Source: Neurospora tetrasperma FGSC 2508 (lineage: Eukaryota > Ascomycota > Sordariomycetes > Sordariales > Sordariaceae). Taken from it: 64,000 nucleotides of DNA. Position 1 is the stretch's first letter, and the number at the start of each line of letters is the position of its first letter. The position numbers and the translations under genes were made by a program. A model generated the notes under the pieces. It was not told the origin of the DNA. It saw only the letters and a list, made by a program, of their open reading frames with translations, and ran no database searches. The DNA lies in contig NW_009799179.1 of NCBI RefSeq assembly GCF_000213175.1, positions 5,677,658 through 5,741,657 of the forward strand, in the 5' to 3' direction. Below are positions 35,608 through 48,461 of the stretch, in pieces.

Positions 35608-37658
35608 TTACATAATGTCTATGTTAAGAATCTTGATATCCTCCACTGGCTTGTCCTTATGTGTCTTGACGTTCTCGATGCGATGAATGACATCCAAACC
35701 TTGGACACCGCGACCAAAGATCGTGTGCTTGTTGTCAAGCCATGGCTGTTCTCCAGGTTAGTATTGAGTCCTACCGGTATGGGAGCATGTGAGCTTGGTT
35801 GGCTTACCGTTTTTTCTGTCGTAATGAAGAACTGACTCCCGTTAGTATTGGGACCAGCATTCGCCATGCTGACTGTATAAGGTTTGTCGTGCTTCAAGCT
35901 GCTAAATTCGTCCTCAAATTCCTTGCCCCATATACTCTCGCCGCCTGTTCCGTCGCCGAGAGGGTCGCCACCTTGAATCATGAACTTCCGTATCACACGG
36001 TGGAAGATGGTGTTGTTATAATAGCCACGTTTGGCATGCGTAACAAAGTTCTCCACAGCCTTGGGAGCGGCATCCGGGAAAAGCCTGATGTGAATGTCGC
36101 CGTAGGTGGTATGAATAACGGCTGACGTCCCTGTCTCGGCCGCCTTCTTCTGTTCTACCTTCTTTGGCCCTCCCAACACGGTTGGTTTCTCGTTCTGGAC
36201 GTCTCTGGTCGACTTGGAGATTTCTTTATCATTCGTGAACATGTAGAAGCGTACCTTGCCCACGCCGGTCGCTATTAGCATTGGGTCTCTCGTTTCCGAT
36301 TCCTGTAGAAGTGGATTGGCAGATGCGGCCATGGCAACTGTTGTCACGCCCTTTTTCTGAGGCTGACCTTGGTAAATGGCCAGAGAAAGGGGCCTGAATC
36401 CTTCCTCCTTGCCATATACCTTAGCGACCTGATTGGTGTAGGTATTGAGAACTTTGATACCCAGGTAGGAGCCGTAGAGGATGAAGTGTCCTGATTCGTC
36501 AAAGACTACATTGAACTTATTCCGTAGTGCCGGCGACTCAATTTCCCTTTCTTGCGCGATGCGGCGGCCGAACTCTACGGCGTCGAGCTTCTGTAGTGCA
36601 GTACCAGCCTGCTGCATTTCCTCCACGACCTTGAGAGATTCGTCGTATGTGCGTTGTAGTTTCCCGGAAGCAAAGTCGAAGATGCGGATCTTCCGATCTG
36701 GGAAAGAGACAGTGACAAATCGGCTGCCGTCAGGAGACAGTGCGAGGGAGGTTGGTACAGCCTTTGCCTTCTTGAACTCGAACAGATTTGTGGCGCTCTT
36801 GAACTTGAAGACCGATTCGGGTTTTCCGTAGGAACCACTCGGCTGCCAATATTCCACCATGCCGCCGTCATCCGCCGATACCACGCAGTCAAATCTGTCG
36901 TTGAAAGCCATGATTCCTACTGGACTCCGGTGTAATCCACTGATGGTATGGAAAGGCTTTTCTTGCTGACCACGTCCGTCATAAAGATGAATGACGGGCT
37001 TTTCCTCCTCGGAAACTGCTAGGATGGGCAAAGGGGCACCCTTTCGGTGCACCCAGCAGACACATGCTGGTACGTAGTCGAGTTGAAGAACGGCGAGAAG
37101 ATCGAAGGCATTGACGTCGAACAGCTTGATGGTCTTGTCGGCACCGGCTGTAGCAAAGCTGCGGCCATCTTGACTTACAGAAACAGACTTGATTTCGCCG
37201 AGATGAGCCTTGTATTCCTTGACGAACTCGAGTTCTCCGGTAACCTTCTTCCAGAACTTGACAACGCCGTCTATCGAAGTGGTGATCAAGAAGTCGGTGA
37301 TGGGTGTCATGGTGAGGAACGTCAATTGTTCCTTGTGCATCAAGGACTTGGAATACCGGGCGGACTTGGGCATGGCCTTTAAGTACAGCTTCTCGTAGGG
37401 AAGAACGCGGCGCTTCTTCTTGGGCGCCTCGGCCGAGGGCAGCTGGGGGCCCATATCATCGTCGGAGGAGCTATCTGCATGGCAACGTGCCGTTGTCAGC
37501 TCCTGGGATCCAGGATGGTTGCGAGGGGCAATTCGGGTGACAGAAAAAGGTGAACATCACTTACCATCTCCAGAACCGTCCTGTGCAACGCCCTCTGTGA
37601 ATTCTTCATGCGTGCGCTTGTTCGACTTGACGTCATTTTCTGGTTTATTCGATTCCAT
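35608..37658 (-). CDS. cyp15: WD40-repeat cyclophilin (Cyp15/PPWD1 type peptidyl-prolyl isomerase)
   Basis: Exons 37658-37565, 37474-35808 and 35745-35608 (introns of 90 and 62 nt) give 632 residues, near human PPWD1 (646). An acidic N-terminus with a basic patch ([14 protein letters not shown]) leads into WD40 repeats (for example [20 protein letters not shown] and [16 protein letters not shown]). The C-terminal ~157 residues form the cyclophilin domain, with [31 protein letters not shown] and [12 protein letters not shown], so the catalytic Arg and the Trp of the cyclosporin pocket are both kept. Family proteins are nuclear and associate with spliceosomes. Without splicing of the last intron the cyclophilin end is lost, which fixes that intron. 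Confidence 0.95.
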
Positions 37659-38230
37659 CTTGACTTTTGGGCGACAGAGTTCTTGGGGGAAGACTTCGAT
37701 CAAATACCGGAGCGGTTTGAGTTTGGGTGCGGAGTATCATGAAGAGACTCGGTAGATGATTGCGCCTGAATATGATGGTGGATGTGGTCGTGGTGCAAAG
37801 AGGCGTGAAGATTAGATGGGACGGGATACTGTCGCGACATGGACCACACCATAAACTATCTGGGCGCAGATCGGCGGTTCCTGCGTGTCCTGCGACGGTT
37901 CCCGGCGGGAGGTTTAAAGTGGAGACTCTGATTGAATTCTCCAGGGTAGGTGAGCCAAATGCAATTGAAAACGTCGAAAGCTAGTGAGTGCATGAGACCG
38001 GCACGATCGGTCATCGATCGCCTTACCTAGCACGTGAAAGCAGGTTTTCTGCGTTTTCGTTCCCTTTCGTTTTTTCCGAAGCTGAGGCCTGTCTTCTATC
38101 TCTTTGCTCGAACAGTTACACTTTGTCTTTCGCTCAAGACGTCCTTCAAACATCGATCGCAAGTTACACTCGTTCTCTAATTCTTCGTTTTACCACCACC
38201 CATATTCTGTTCGCCATCGCGCCCGCAACC
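37659..38230. other. Divergent promoter region
   Basis: This 0.57-kb region is shared by the cyclophilin gene and the AIG1-family gene on opposite strands. I see no additional gene. Confidence 0.6.
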
Positions 38231-39107
38231 ATGACAATGCATCCCTTGCAGCGTGTCGCTTCTCCATCGCGGGGCCTTTCCGCCCTTATACATATGCTGG
38301 GCATGGTGTCTTTCATGACGAGCTTCAGCTACCTGCACTTGTTTCCGCGGGAACTTCATCTGGGATTCGGAGGAGCTTTCAAGTTCCTGACCATTATTGG
38401 CCTAGGTCTAGCACTTGTCACGTTTGCAGTTGCCTTGCTTGCGGATCTAATCTTGAGCCCGAGCCTGTTCAGAATCAAGAATGTCCTCTCGGTCTGTTCT
38501 GCGCCCTTGGCCGTGCTCATAAGCACCCTTTACTGGGGCATTTGTGCAATTAATAAGAACCTGGTTGTGCCGCCCGACATGGCCATTCCCGTTCTCCCAG
38601 ATGTGTACGAAAAACTTACCGTAGCCTATCTGCTGTATGTCTGACTGGTGCAAGTGGTGCTGTGGCTAACAAAACCCCAACAGAGGATTCCATGCCATGC
38701 CGGCTATCATGCTGACGCTGGACTTGATGTTCCTGAGCCCCCCTTGGACGGTCAAGGGATATGGTGCTATGACCATCAGTACGACCATAGCATTTTTTTA
38801 CTGGGGCTGGGTGGAACTCTGCTTTTCTAAGAACGGATGGTAAGAACGACGGACACGAAGCAGAGACCAGGCGGTAAAACCGCACACAATTCCGACACCC
38901 TCGAGATTTACCAAAATGTCTAACTGTTTTGCTAGGTATCCGTACCCGATCTTCGATATCCTCAACACCTGGCAACGAGTCTTGCTGTTCACCTTTTCGG
39001 CGCTGTTGATGACAGGTAGCACAATGGCTTTGAAGTGGGTTTATGGCAAGATCAACAGCATCGAGAAGTTCAAGAAAGATGCTCTGCGCCCTCTCAAAGA
39101 CGAGTGA
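38231..39107 (+). CDS. AIG1/FAR-17a family membrane protein (putative Thr-hydrolase of fatty acid esters)
   Basis: Exons 38231-38634, 38684-38839 and 38936-39107 (introns of 49 and 96 nt) give 243 residues, typical for AIG1/ADTRP. There are about six hydrophobic helices, including MVSFMTSFSYLHLF, IIGLGLALVTFAVALLADLI, IAFFYWGW and VLLFTFSALLMTG. Animal AIG1 and ADTRP hydrolyse fatty acid esters of hydroxy fatty acids using a membrane-embedded Thr and His. Here the candidates are Thr54 (AFKFLTIIG) and His138 (LGFHAMPAIML), both in the expected helices. Activity is inferred. The ATG at 38231 is followed by a second one two codons later. Confidence 0.88.
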
Positions 39108-40060
39108 TGATCCGGGTATTCAACAGTCTTACCAATGCAAATCTAGAGTTGGCTATTGACCGTTTGCCATCCATCCATCGTCATGTTCCTGACTGTTGTT
39201 ACAAGTATTGGGTTCTAATTGAACTCCGGTTGCGTTTCGTTTGTCAAGGAAGTCGACATTTTGAGACCTGGGAATGCAATAAGACAGTCAAGATATGAAT
39301 GTTGATAGAGGTACCCTGCATTCGTTGTGAACAATCAGTTATGGGTGTGAAGAACAAACATGTACTTACCTTGCAAGAGCGCGCACCCCGGTGCTCAAGC
39401 TCCGAAACCCGGACCGAGTGGATCCCCCGCCAAGTGTCGAAGGCCACCTGCATTTGGCTTCGTCACCCGAGCTTGCCCGGAGCATACACTACTAGGTATG
39501 TAGGTACCTCTATGTTCCATCCTACGGTTAACGATATCACAGGCAAAGCTGTGTTCCCTTTACTTCGGAGGCTGAGAACAAGCAAGGCCAACCACATGCA
39601 TGCGAACCGTCGGGTGCTCTTGCATGGAACTTTTTTTGCCGCCTAGAATCCTTCCATATTCCTTCCACAACTGTTCCATGATGACGGACCATCCACTGCA
39701 TGGGCCCGGGCCAATTGTCTCTCTGCAAGAGGATGAAGGATCACCATTTCGTGAGCATGAGCCATTATAAGGAATATTGTGAATATGTTCTCTAGATATC
39801 ACTCGCCCTTAAACGAGAGCTCACCATTCGGGGTTTTGCCGTTGGTTCACAGGAGAGGAAGCGGTTGGATATGAATTGCTCCGTGTCTGACTCTTACATC
39901 GTCTTTGCCCTGTTGGAGCTACTAGGTACACTACTTTCCGTCCAGTACCAATGCCCATGTCTGTGCTTTGATCTATTACATACGGATATTCGTGTGTCTC
40001 TCTTACCACGTACTCACACCTTGATGCCCTCATCCTCCATTACATCTCGTGATTTTCCTG

Positions 40061-40064
<4 letters not shown>

Positions 40065-40106
<42 letters not shown>
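40065..40106. repeat. 42-base homopolymer T tract
   Basis: An uninterrupted T-run on the + strand. Read on the minus strand it resembles a long A-tail. CTGTCAA directly precedes it (40058-40064) and recurs at 40476-40482, a possible target duplication around a short retroposed unit. Confidence 0.9.
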
Positions 40107-40108
<2 letters not shown>

Positions 40109-40562
40109 AATAAAATAAATGAGACTCTGTTGACGTTGCACACGACTTCCATGACGGAAATACCCCCGGTCTCTTGTGTCGATAGCTTGAACTTTTTTGG
40201 TTCCTTGATCGGCCTGTCTCTTGCTTTGACCCCTTCACGCAGCTGGCCCACAATGGATAGGGCGTTCCAAGGTACGGCGACCCTTAGCGCTGCCAACAGT
40301 CTTGGGTACCGCTACTTGCGCCCCGCCTCACCAGCACCGCACTTGCATTAGGATCCTCTCCAACCACGAGTATCAGATACCTGTTGAGAGGAGTGTGGTG
40401 TCATTGCAGGCTCCTGGTTGCCCCTCCTACAAATTTTAAGGTTCCGTACCCAACATGCATTGGACTGGACGGGAGCTGTCAAGTCCCTTTGCCGCCACCA
40501 CGGCAGCGCCGAGAAAGGAAAATAGGTTCTCCCCCCCACAAACCTGGCTTGTTCCGTCCTTT

Positions 40563-40569
40563 GACTCAT
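40563..40569. promoter_or_regulatory. TGACTCA, CPC1/Gcn4-type site upstream of DAHP synthase
   Basis: A perfect general-amino-acid-control element lies 122 bp before the start codon of an aromatic amino acid biosynthesis gene. A second copy lies in intron 1 at 40756-40762. Binding is inferred from the known Gcn4/CPC1 consensus. Confidence 0.55.
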
Positions 40570-40672
40570 AACGAATATTTGTCTTAAAATCATTTAGTTA
40601 AAAGTCGAAGGGTCCTCTTTAGTTCCCGCTCTCATCTACTGTTTTGCACATAGCTTGTTCCACGGCACATAG

Positions 40673-42073
<1,401 letters not shown>

Positions 42074-42631
42074 GTCATGCCAATTCCTGGACTTGTTTGC
42101 TTTATGGTTTATGGGTCATTTGATAGGGGTTCACGAACCCTAAGTGAGGGATACCGAATATATACTGGCGCGGGGATGGGAACACAAAAGTTGACATTTC
42201 TGCATGTGGTGTGTTTTGATAAAGAGCGTGTATTAATGCATCTTGGGAAATGGCTGTCGAGACAATAGAAGATGGTAAAAGATGGAGCGGGTCTGGATCT
42301 CAAAACGAAACAATTACCTTGATTTCTTTCAGTGATAATCTCCAGGATCGTCCATGTTCGACTACAGTTTTGCGTTGCCTTTTGTTTGGATGCGATTGTG
42401 GTGATGTGTTGGTGTGAAGCGTGATATCCGTGGTGACCAAATCTGAGCTTCACCTGCGATTACGGAGCCACGGCATAGGTATGTATGTGTGATACATAGC
42501 TTTAAACCTGGCTTTCCTTGGCAGCTTTTCCTCGGCTGGGTCCGGTCACGCTGGGTCGCCGTGTGAGCTGAAAGACAGAAGGGGCGGGCGGCGGGCGGCG
42601 AGAGCTTGGACATTTATGATTTCCATGGGGC

Positions 42632-42693
42632 GATGCTGGCTGATGCTGATGCTGATACTGATGCTGATACTGATGCTGATCCTGATCCTGATG
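42632..42693. repeat. GATGCT/GATACT/GATCCT hexamer-type tandem repeat
   Basis: About nine imperfect 6-bp units with core CTGAT. On the minus strand this reads as alternating Ser-Ile (AGTATC, AGCATC). Confidence 0.85.
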
Positions 42694-42899
42694 CCCAGCT
42701 CCCAGCTGTGCCCAGTTGGATTAGTTGCTTGTGAAACTTCCACTTGCAGGTCGGGATTGGGCTCGCTGAGGTGTCTACCTTACTGAGCAAGGTAGTCTCA
42801 AAAAGCGCTGAGGCCCGCGGGCAGAATGAGGTAAATTAGTGCGGAAAATCCATCGGCCGGGGCCGAGGGGAAGTGTAAAAGCTCGAAAGGCTGCACGGT

Positions 42900-42916
42900 G
42901 ATTGGCCCAGCCAATC
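42900..42916. promoter_or_regulatory. Inverted CCAAT pair (HAP complex type) upstream of cytochrome c1
   Basis: GATTGG-cccag-CCAATC is a perfect inverted pair of CCAAT boxes about 215 bp before the cyt1 ATG. The downstream box reads CCAATCA, the preferred HAP form. HAP control of respiratory genes is established in yeast; its use here is inferred. Confidence 0.5.
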
Positions 42917-43129
42917 AGATGGCGAGTGTTCCTAAGATTCCCGAAATTCAAGAAACCTACGGTCCTACCTACGACGCTACGTGAAGAGAATCGACCGACC
43001 TTGCACCTGGACGGACCTCCTCGACCTCCCGCCCGCCAGACCTGATACTGTCACCGACATTGCCAACCCAATTGGCCTTGTCCCCCGAACCCGCGATACT
43101 TTTCTAAAGCTTCGCTCAGCTTGCCCACC

Positions 43130-44578
43130 ATGCTGGCGAGGACCTGCCTGCGCTCGACGCGCACCTTTGCCAGCGCGAAAAATGGCGCCTTCAAATTTGC
43201 CAAGGTTCGTCTCGATTGCTTCGACAACTCTTTCGTCCTCGTCTCTCTGCCCCTCCAAACAACAGATCTCGGCCGCATCGCCACTCGAATGGCTGGGCCT
43301 GGGCCGGCTTGAGCTACCGTCAACCTACTGCGAGCTCCCTGTCCGGGGCCCAGTTGCCCGACCATCCCCGCCCCGGCCGAGCCATCCTGTCTTGTCTCCT
43401 TCACACTCTCGCGCTCCTCGAGGAAAGCTAACGGACGTGCCCGGCAGCGTTCGGCTTCCACCCAGAGCTCCGGCGCCGCTGCCGAGTCTCCCCTCCGCCT
43501 GAACATTGCTGCCGCCGCTGCCACCGCCGTCGCCGCCGGCTCGATCGCCTGGTACTACCATCTCTATGGATCCGCTTCCGCCATGACTCCGGCTGAGGAA
43601 GGGTGAGTTCCCTACGATCGATCCGACCATCCGCCCCGCTCTAGCCGCTGGACCGAGGTCTGCCTCATGTGTTCTGAGGCATATACGACCGAGCTCGACT
43701 ATAGGCATGAATCTGGGCATGGAGTGACTCGAAGCTTACCGTTGACGCAGTCTCCATGCTACCAAGTACCCCTGGGTCCACGAACAGTGGCTCAAGACCT
43801 TTGACCACCAAGCGTAAGCAACCACCCCTATCCAGCCCAGTCGAGGCCGCGCCTCCCCTTCAAAATGACTATCTGGCTCATGACTTTGTTTTTGCCCGAC
43901 TGCAGTCTTCGCAGAGGTTTCCAGGTGTACCGTGAGGTCTGCGCCTCGTGCCACTCTCTCAGCAGAGTCCCCTACCGCGCTCTTGTCGGCACCATCTTGA
44001 CCGTCGATGAGGCCAAGGCTCTTGCCGAAGAGAACGAGTACGACACCGAGCCCAACGACCAGGGCGAGATCGAGAAGCGCCCCGGCAAGCTTTCCGACTA
44101 CCTCCCCGATCCCTACAAGAACGATGAGGCCGCCCGTTTCGCCAACAACGGTGCCCTTCCTCCCGATCTCAGCTTGATTGTCAAGGCCCGCCACGGTGGC
44201 TGCGACTACATCTTCTCCCTCCTTACCGGCTATCCCGATGAGCCTCCCGCTGGCGCTTCCGTTGGCGCCGGCCTTAACTTCAACCCCTACTTCCCCGGTA
44301 CCGGTATCGCCATGGCCCGTGTCCTCTACGACGGCCTCGTCGACTACGAGGATGGCACCCCCGCCTCCACCTCCCAGATGGCCAAGGATGTTGTTGAGTT
44401 CCTCAACTGGGCTGCTGAGCCCGAGATGGACGACCGCAAGCGCATGGGTATGAAGGTTCTGGTTGTCACCTCTGTGCTCTTCGCCTTGAGCGTCTATGTT
44501 AAGCGTTACAAGTGGGCTTGGCTCAAGTCGAGGAAGATCGTCTACGATCCCCCCAAGGAGTCCACCACCCGCCACTAA
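43130..44578 (+). CDS. cyt1: Cytochrome c1, heme subunit of respiratory complex III
   Basis: Four exons: 43130-43204, 43448-43602, 43751-43813 and 43906-44578 (introns of 243, 148 and 92 nt), giving 321 residues. It carries electrons from the Rieske protein to cytochrome c in the mitochondrial inner membrane. The presequence is basic and bipartite: [19 protein letters not shown], then a hydrophobic sorting segment [20 protein letters not shown]. The heme site CASCH is at residues 110-114. The axial Met is in [13 protein letters not shown], and the C-terminal anchor is [20 protein letters not shown]. Intron 1 uses an unusual GTTCGT donor, but the joined frame and the CTAAC branch site support it. 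An overlapping antisense frame (43736-44815) is a shadow caused by strong GC codon bias. Confidence 0.97.
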
Positions 44579-45344
44579 TTTAGCATTGCCACAACGAAGG
44601 GCAAAGTCATGACATTCACACAATAACCGTTGTGAGACGTGCGTGATTTTCCTTGTCTTTTTCTGTGTATGTATCAATACTATTGCTGCCCAAAATTTGC
44701 TCCCCCATGTTCCTTTTGCGCATCGGTCAGAAAGAGCAAAACAAAAAGGAATGGGCAGGGGCGAGATCGGTAACCATGGGCAATGCGGAGATGTGCGGGC
44801 GTGTGGGTTGAACATGAAGATGGTCGTAGAGTGTATAAATCAAATTTTCTGGTCTCAAATACAACATAGACGTTATTGCCTGTGTCAGACAGGGTATGAT
44901 GGTATGGGTATGACGGTCAAGCTGAACTTGCATGTGAGTGGATCAGGATACGGATATTACGACATGGGCATTTGAACGGATGCCAAAGAGTAAAAGCCAT
45001 TTCCCTGTCGGCTACATCATCATGTACGCCTTTAACTTCGAGAGTAGTTGAGATATAGTATGAGCTTCGAAAGCCTTGACGTTTCTCGATTGGCAATCTC
45101 TCTTTCACCGAATCACGGTAAATGTCAGCACGAAGTACCACAGAGGATGCCCCTGGCTTGGCATTTGATTTGCCTTCCAAACAAAGTCTTGGTCCCCTCC
45201 CCTCCCTTTTCGATCCACTCACTGACAAGCAACAACATCTTGACCCCAAACTCATCGTAGAGTTTTCAATCACATTTTGATTCTACCATTGCTTGACACC
45301 ACATACGTAAATCCAAAACTCTCCATCCACAGACAACCAGCAAA
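44579..45344. other. Spacer, no supported gene
   Basis: This 0.77-kb interval lies between two + strand genes and presumably holds the 3' UTR of cyt1 and the promoter of the glycosylase gene. No additional coding sequence is seen. Confidence 0.55.
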
Positions 45345-47328
45345 ATGTCATCATCAAAACTATCACCACCCCAATCACAGGCCTCTCGCCTCCCATATAA
45401 CGATGTCATGTCACCAGCCCTCGCCAATGACATCCTCAATGGCTTCAACGTCGACTTCTCCTCTCCCTCCCAAGACCGAGACTTCCTCGCCTCGCTGCTC
45501 ACCTCGGGTTTCGCCCCACCGGTTGAAGTCCGCAAACTTTGGGAACCGAGTCTCATGCGTGGAATGGAAGAATGGAAAATGATGATGGACTGTGCCCATT
45601 CCTTGAGGGATCAAGCTTATCGGGTTCTGCGGCTGGAGCGAGAACAAGATCATGGTCAAAGTCGCGTGATGGGTGATCCTGAGCTGTGTTTGTTGCCGTT
45701 TCTGGGGATGATCATGGCGGGGAGGGAGGAAGGGTGTTTGTTTGACGGGGATACTTGTGCTGGGAGTCTCTTGGGGAAGAGGAGGGAAGGTGGGGGAGGA
45801 GAAAAGTCATCGGCGCAAGTGGGAAGAGGTGGAGGCAAGAGGGTGAAGAAGACGACGGGTGTGATGGGGAGAGGTGTCTCGCGTTTTTGGGCGCAAGACG
45901 ACACGGCGAAAACGAGCAGACAAGGGACGAGGGGTCGGGGGGAGATCGGTGTTTCTGACGCTGTCAGAAAAGCGATGAACGGCCACGAACCGATTAGTGA
46001 GGGAGGAAAGATGGCATTGCCGACTCGGGTGATGTCGGCTGTCCACCGCTCAGCTGGGCCTAGTCAGGGCGAAAGAGAATCGAAAGCGAAGAAATCCAGG
46101 TTGACCGATAAAACGAAGCTCGAACACTCGAAGTTTCCAGATGAACCAAGCTACGCCGGCACCTGGAGTCCCCAACGTAGCCTTGCTTCACACTCGTCCC
46201 CTAACGAAAACCTCGATGTCGCCCTTGGCGATGTATCGGTAGCAGGCACATCGAGTTTTGACGAATATGTTTTAGCAGCTAACGTGAGGATCACCGGAAA
46301 GCGCACTTACAAATCGCCCTTTTTCAGTGAACCACCGCCCTGGCCGATATCAACAAGCAAAGCCTCTCCTTCCAAGAGCAAGACCTCCACATCCAAGAGC
46401 AGATCCCCAACCAAGAAGTCCCGAAATCCACACCCACCCGGTATCTCTTGCCTCCCCATTGCTCCCCTCTCAACCCCGAGATTCGGATTAATTCAAGAAG
46501 AAGTAGCAGCCGACCCCTTCCGTCTGCTCATAGCCGTGACATTCCTGATTAAAGGCCGGGGTACAATGGCCATCCCTCTATTCCGCCAACTAATGGATCT
46601 TTTCCCTACTCCCGAGGCGCTCGCCAGTGCCGATCCCTCTGAGATCATCAATCTCATTCGCCCACTGGGGCTATCCGTCAACCGTTGCTCTGTCATACAG
46701 AAATATGCGCGGATGTTCATCGAGTGTCCACCGTGTAAAGAAAAGAGGTACGGAGTGAGAAATTATCCGAGACCTGGGGATGCGAGGGGTGTCAAGGTGG
46801 GAAAGGAATTTACGGGCGAGCCGGATGACTTCCATATCGGAAAAGCGTCACAGGCAGAATTTGACGATGATGATGACAGGATCAACGCCATCAAATTCGC
46901 CAAAGAACATGCCATTGGATGCGCCTGGGAAATCGGCCATCTCACACAGGGTCCATACGCTCTGGACTCGTGGCGGATATTTTGTCGGGATAAGCTCCTC
47001 GGTCGGGCGGACGACTGGAAGGGGAAGGGTCGTCATCCGGAGTTTCAGCCGGAATGGATGCGGGTTCTGCCGCAAGATAAGGAGTTGAGAGCGTACTTGC
47101 GGTGGATGTGGTACGTGTTTTTGTTTGAATGCGTTCTCTTTTGCTTTGATCTTCTTTCCCAGGCAATCATTCATTGCTGACGAAATTTGGACAAACAGGA
47201 TGCGTGAAGGATGGGAATGGGATCCTATAACCGGGGAGAGAGAGCCCCTCCGTGAGGAGATGCGGAAGGCAGTGGATGAGGGACGGGTTGTCTATGATGA
47301 GTGTGGTAGTTGGGTGATCTTTGGATGA
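45345..47328 (+). CDS. MBD4-like HhH-GPD DNA glycosylase (putative thymine/uracil mismatch glycosylase)
   Basis: Exons 45345-47110 and 47199-47328 (88-nt intron, GTACGT donor, TGG codon split) give 631 residues. The N-terminal ~380 residues are basic and disordered (GKRVKKTTG, PSKSKTSTSKSRSPTKKSR). The C-terminal domain matches the MBD4 glycosylase fold: DPFRLLIAVTFLIKGRG, MAIPLFRQLMDLFPTPEAL, LIRPLGLSVNRCSVIQKY, GCAWEIGHLTQGPYALDSWR and YLRWMW. Asp541 in YALDSWRIFC corresponds to the catalytic Asp of MBD4 (YGNDSYRIFC). MBD4 removes T or U opposite G after deamination of (methyl)cytosine. There is no methyl-CpG-binding domain in the N-terminal part. An acidic insertion (EFDDDDDRINA) precedes the GPD helix region. 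The substrate in fungi is an inference. Confidence 0.88.
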
Positions 47329-47706
47329 AAAGAGATGAGGGGATAGAAAGATGATGTTCCCTGAAACACTCTGTTTGTTCTGAGTTGCAGTGGTTGGCAA
47401 GCATTGGTGGACACAAAGTCCAAGCACGCCGCGAAATAGGTTCCATTCACTGTTGAGCCGGTTGTACCTTCCTCAGAATCACCTCTCATCTGACGAGGGC
47501 CAGATGATGCGCACTTTTTCCAACATCCGGAAGGCACCTGCCTTGTCAGGGTCTGACTGACGATATTGAAGCGACCCTCTTCCTCGCCTTTGGTTGAGTA
47601 CAGTAGGTAGGTATCTGCTCCCGCATCAAAGTTCCACGCTTCAAGAGACATGATACGATTTTCGCGGACCACTACCGTTCCCAGAAACATCCAACGGTAA
47701 CCCCTC
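47329..47706. other. Spacer, no supported gene
   Basis: This short region lies between the glycosylase and the CVNH protein genes, both on the + strand. The minus-strand frame 47292-47762 crossing it shows no motif. Confidence 0.55.
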
Positions 47707-48461
47707 ATGGCTCGCATCACACACCTCGCCTCCTCGGCCGTTCGCGGCATTACCACCCTCACGTTGCTTACAGGAGGCTTCTTTTCTGTCTTTGCGCAAA
47801 AGCATCCGAATGGAGGTTATGCCAAAGATTGCATCTTTACGGGCGCAAGTTTACGAGAGGGTCACTGGCTAGGGTGCAACTGTCTGAACGACGACGTTGC
47901 CATTTTCGGCTACAACTATACTTGGTGAGTCTTTTGATGTGTACAAGTCATCATGGTGCATTTGTGGTGTGCGGTTTTCTAAGATGCTCATCGCTTATTT
48001 TACCATAGGCTGGATCTGAACTTTTGCTTGGGAAACAGAAATGGCACCTTGGAGAGTTATGATACGTAAGTCACCATCCAGTGATCTGATTAGGTACGCA
48101 GCTTTCCATCCAGACGATGATAACTGACTCGCTCTTGCCCCTTCAGCGGAAACTACACTACAACCTGCCGTGACTGCAGAATTCTCAACAACTACCGTAC
48201 GATCTTCCTGAACTGTCTATGCCCGGACATGGCGCATGTACTACACAACACCACGATTGATCTGAGTAAGTTCAGTCCTTGCGGTAACGTATATCTGCTT
48301 GAAGTGTTTGTCTAGCTTCTAACCATATCACATTAGACACTACCCTGTACAATGTGGATGGATGTGCGGGTTGCTATAACCACATGGGAAACAAGTCATG
48401 GGATGGCCCCCCCCCCCCTTCATCTTCAAACCACACTCTGTCGTCAATCTCATTCTTTTGA
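47707..48461 (+). CDS. Secreted cyanovirin-N homology (CVNH) domain protein
   Basis: Four exons: 47707-47924, 48009-48065, 48147-48265 and 48337-48461 (introns of 84, 81 and 71 nt), giving 172 residues. The N-terminus MARITHLASSAVRGITTLTL continues into a hydrophobic stretch ending FFSVFAQ, a likely signal peptide cut after Ala30 or Gln31. Residues ~38-146 follow the CVNH two-repeat pattern: YTWLDLNFCLGNRNGTLES, then GNYTTTCRDCRIL, TTIDLNTTLYNVDG and paired cysteines. CVNH proteins are small glycan-binding lectins. There are about six N-glycosylation sequons (for example N70, N84, N94, N126). The tail after residue 151 contains four prolines encoded by a run of 12 C bases, so frame and C-terminus depend on that run being read correctly. 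Ligand and role are unknown. Confidence 0.8.

Larger units (their letters stand above)
42074..43129. other. Intergenic region with hexamer repeats and CCAAT pair
   Basis: A 1.1-kb promoter region of cyt1 without a supported gene. It contains a GATGCT/GATACT repeat, a CTACCTT...AAGGTAG inverted repeat near 42775-42795, and an inverted CCAAT pair. Confidence 0.6.

Noticed and set aside
28333-39107. Secondary-metabolite cluster (dehydrogenase next to ABC transporter)
   Set aside because: No synthase, P450 or pathway regulator is nearby, and the next genes are housekeeping genes. Two neighbours are not enough.
43736-44815. 359-codon antisense frame over cytochrome c1
   Set aside because: It lies opposite a certain gene and lacks motifs.
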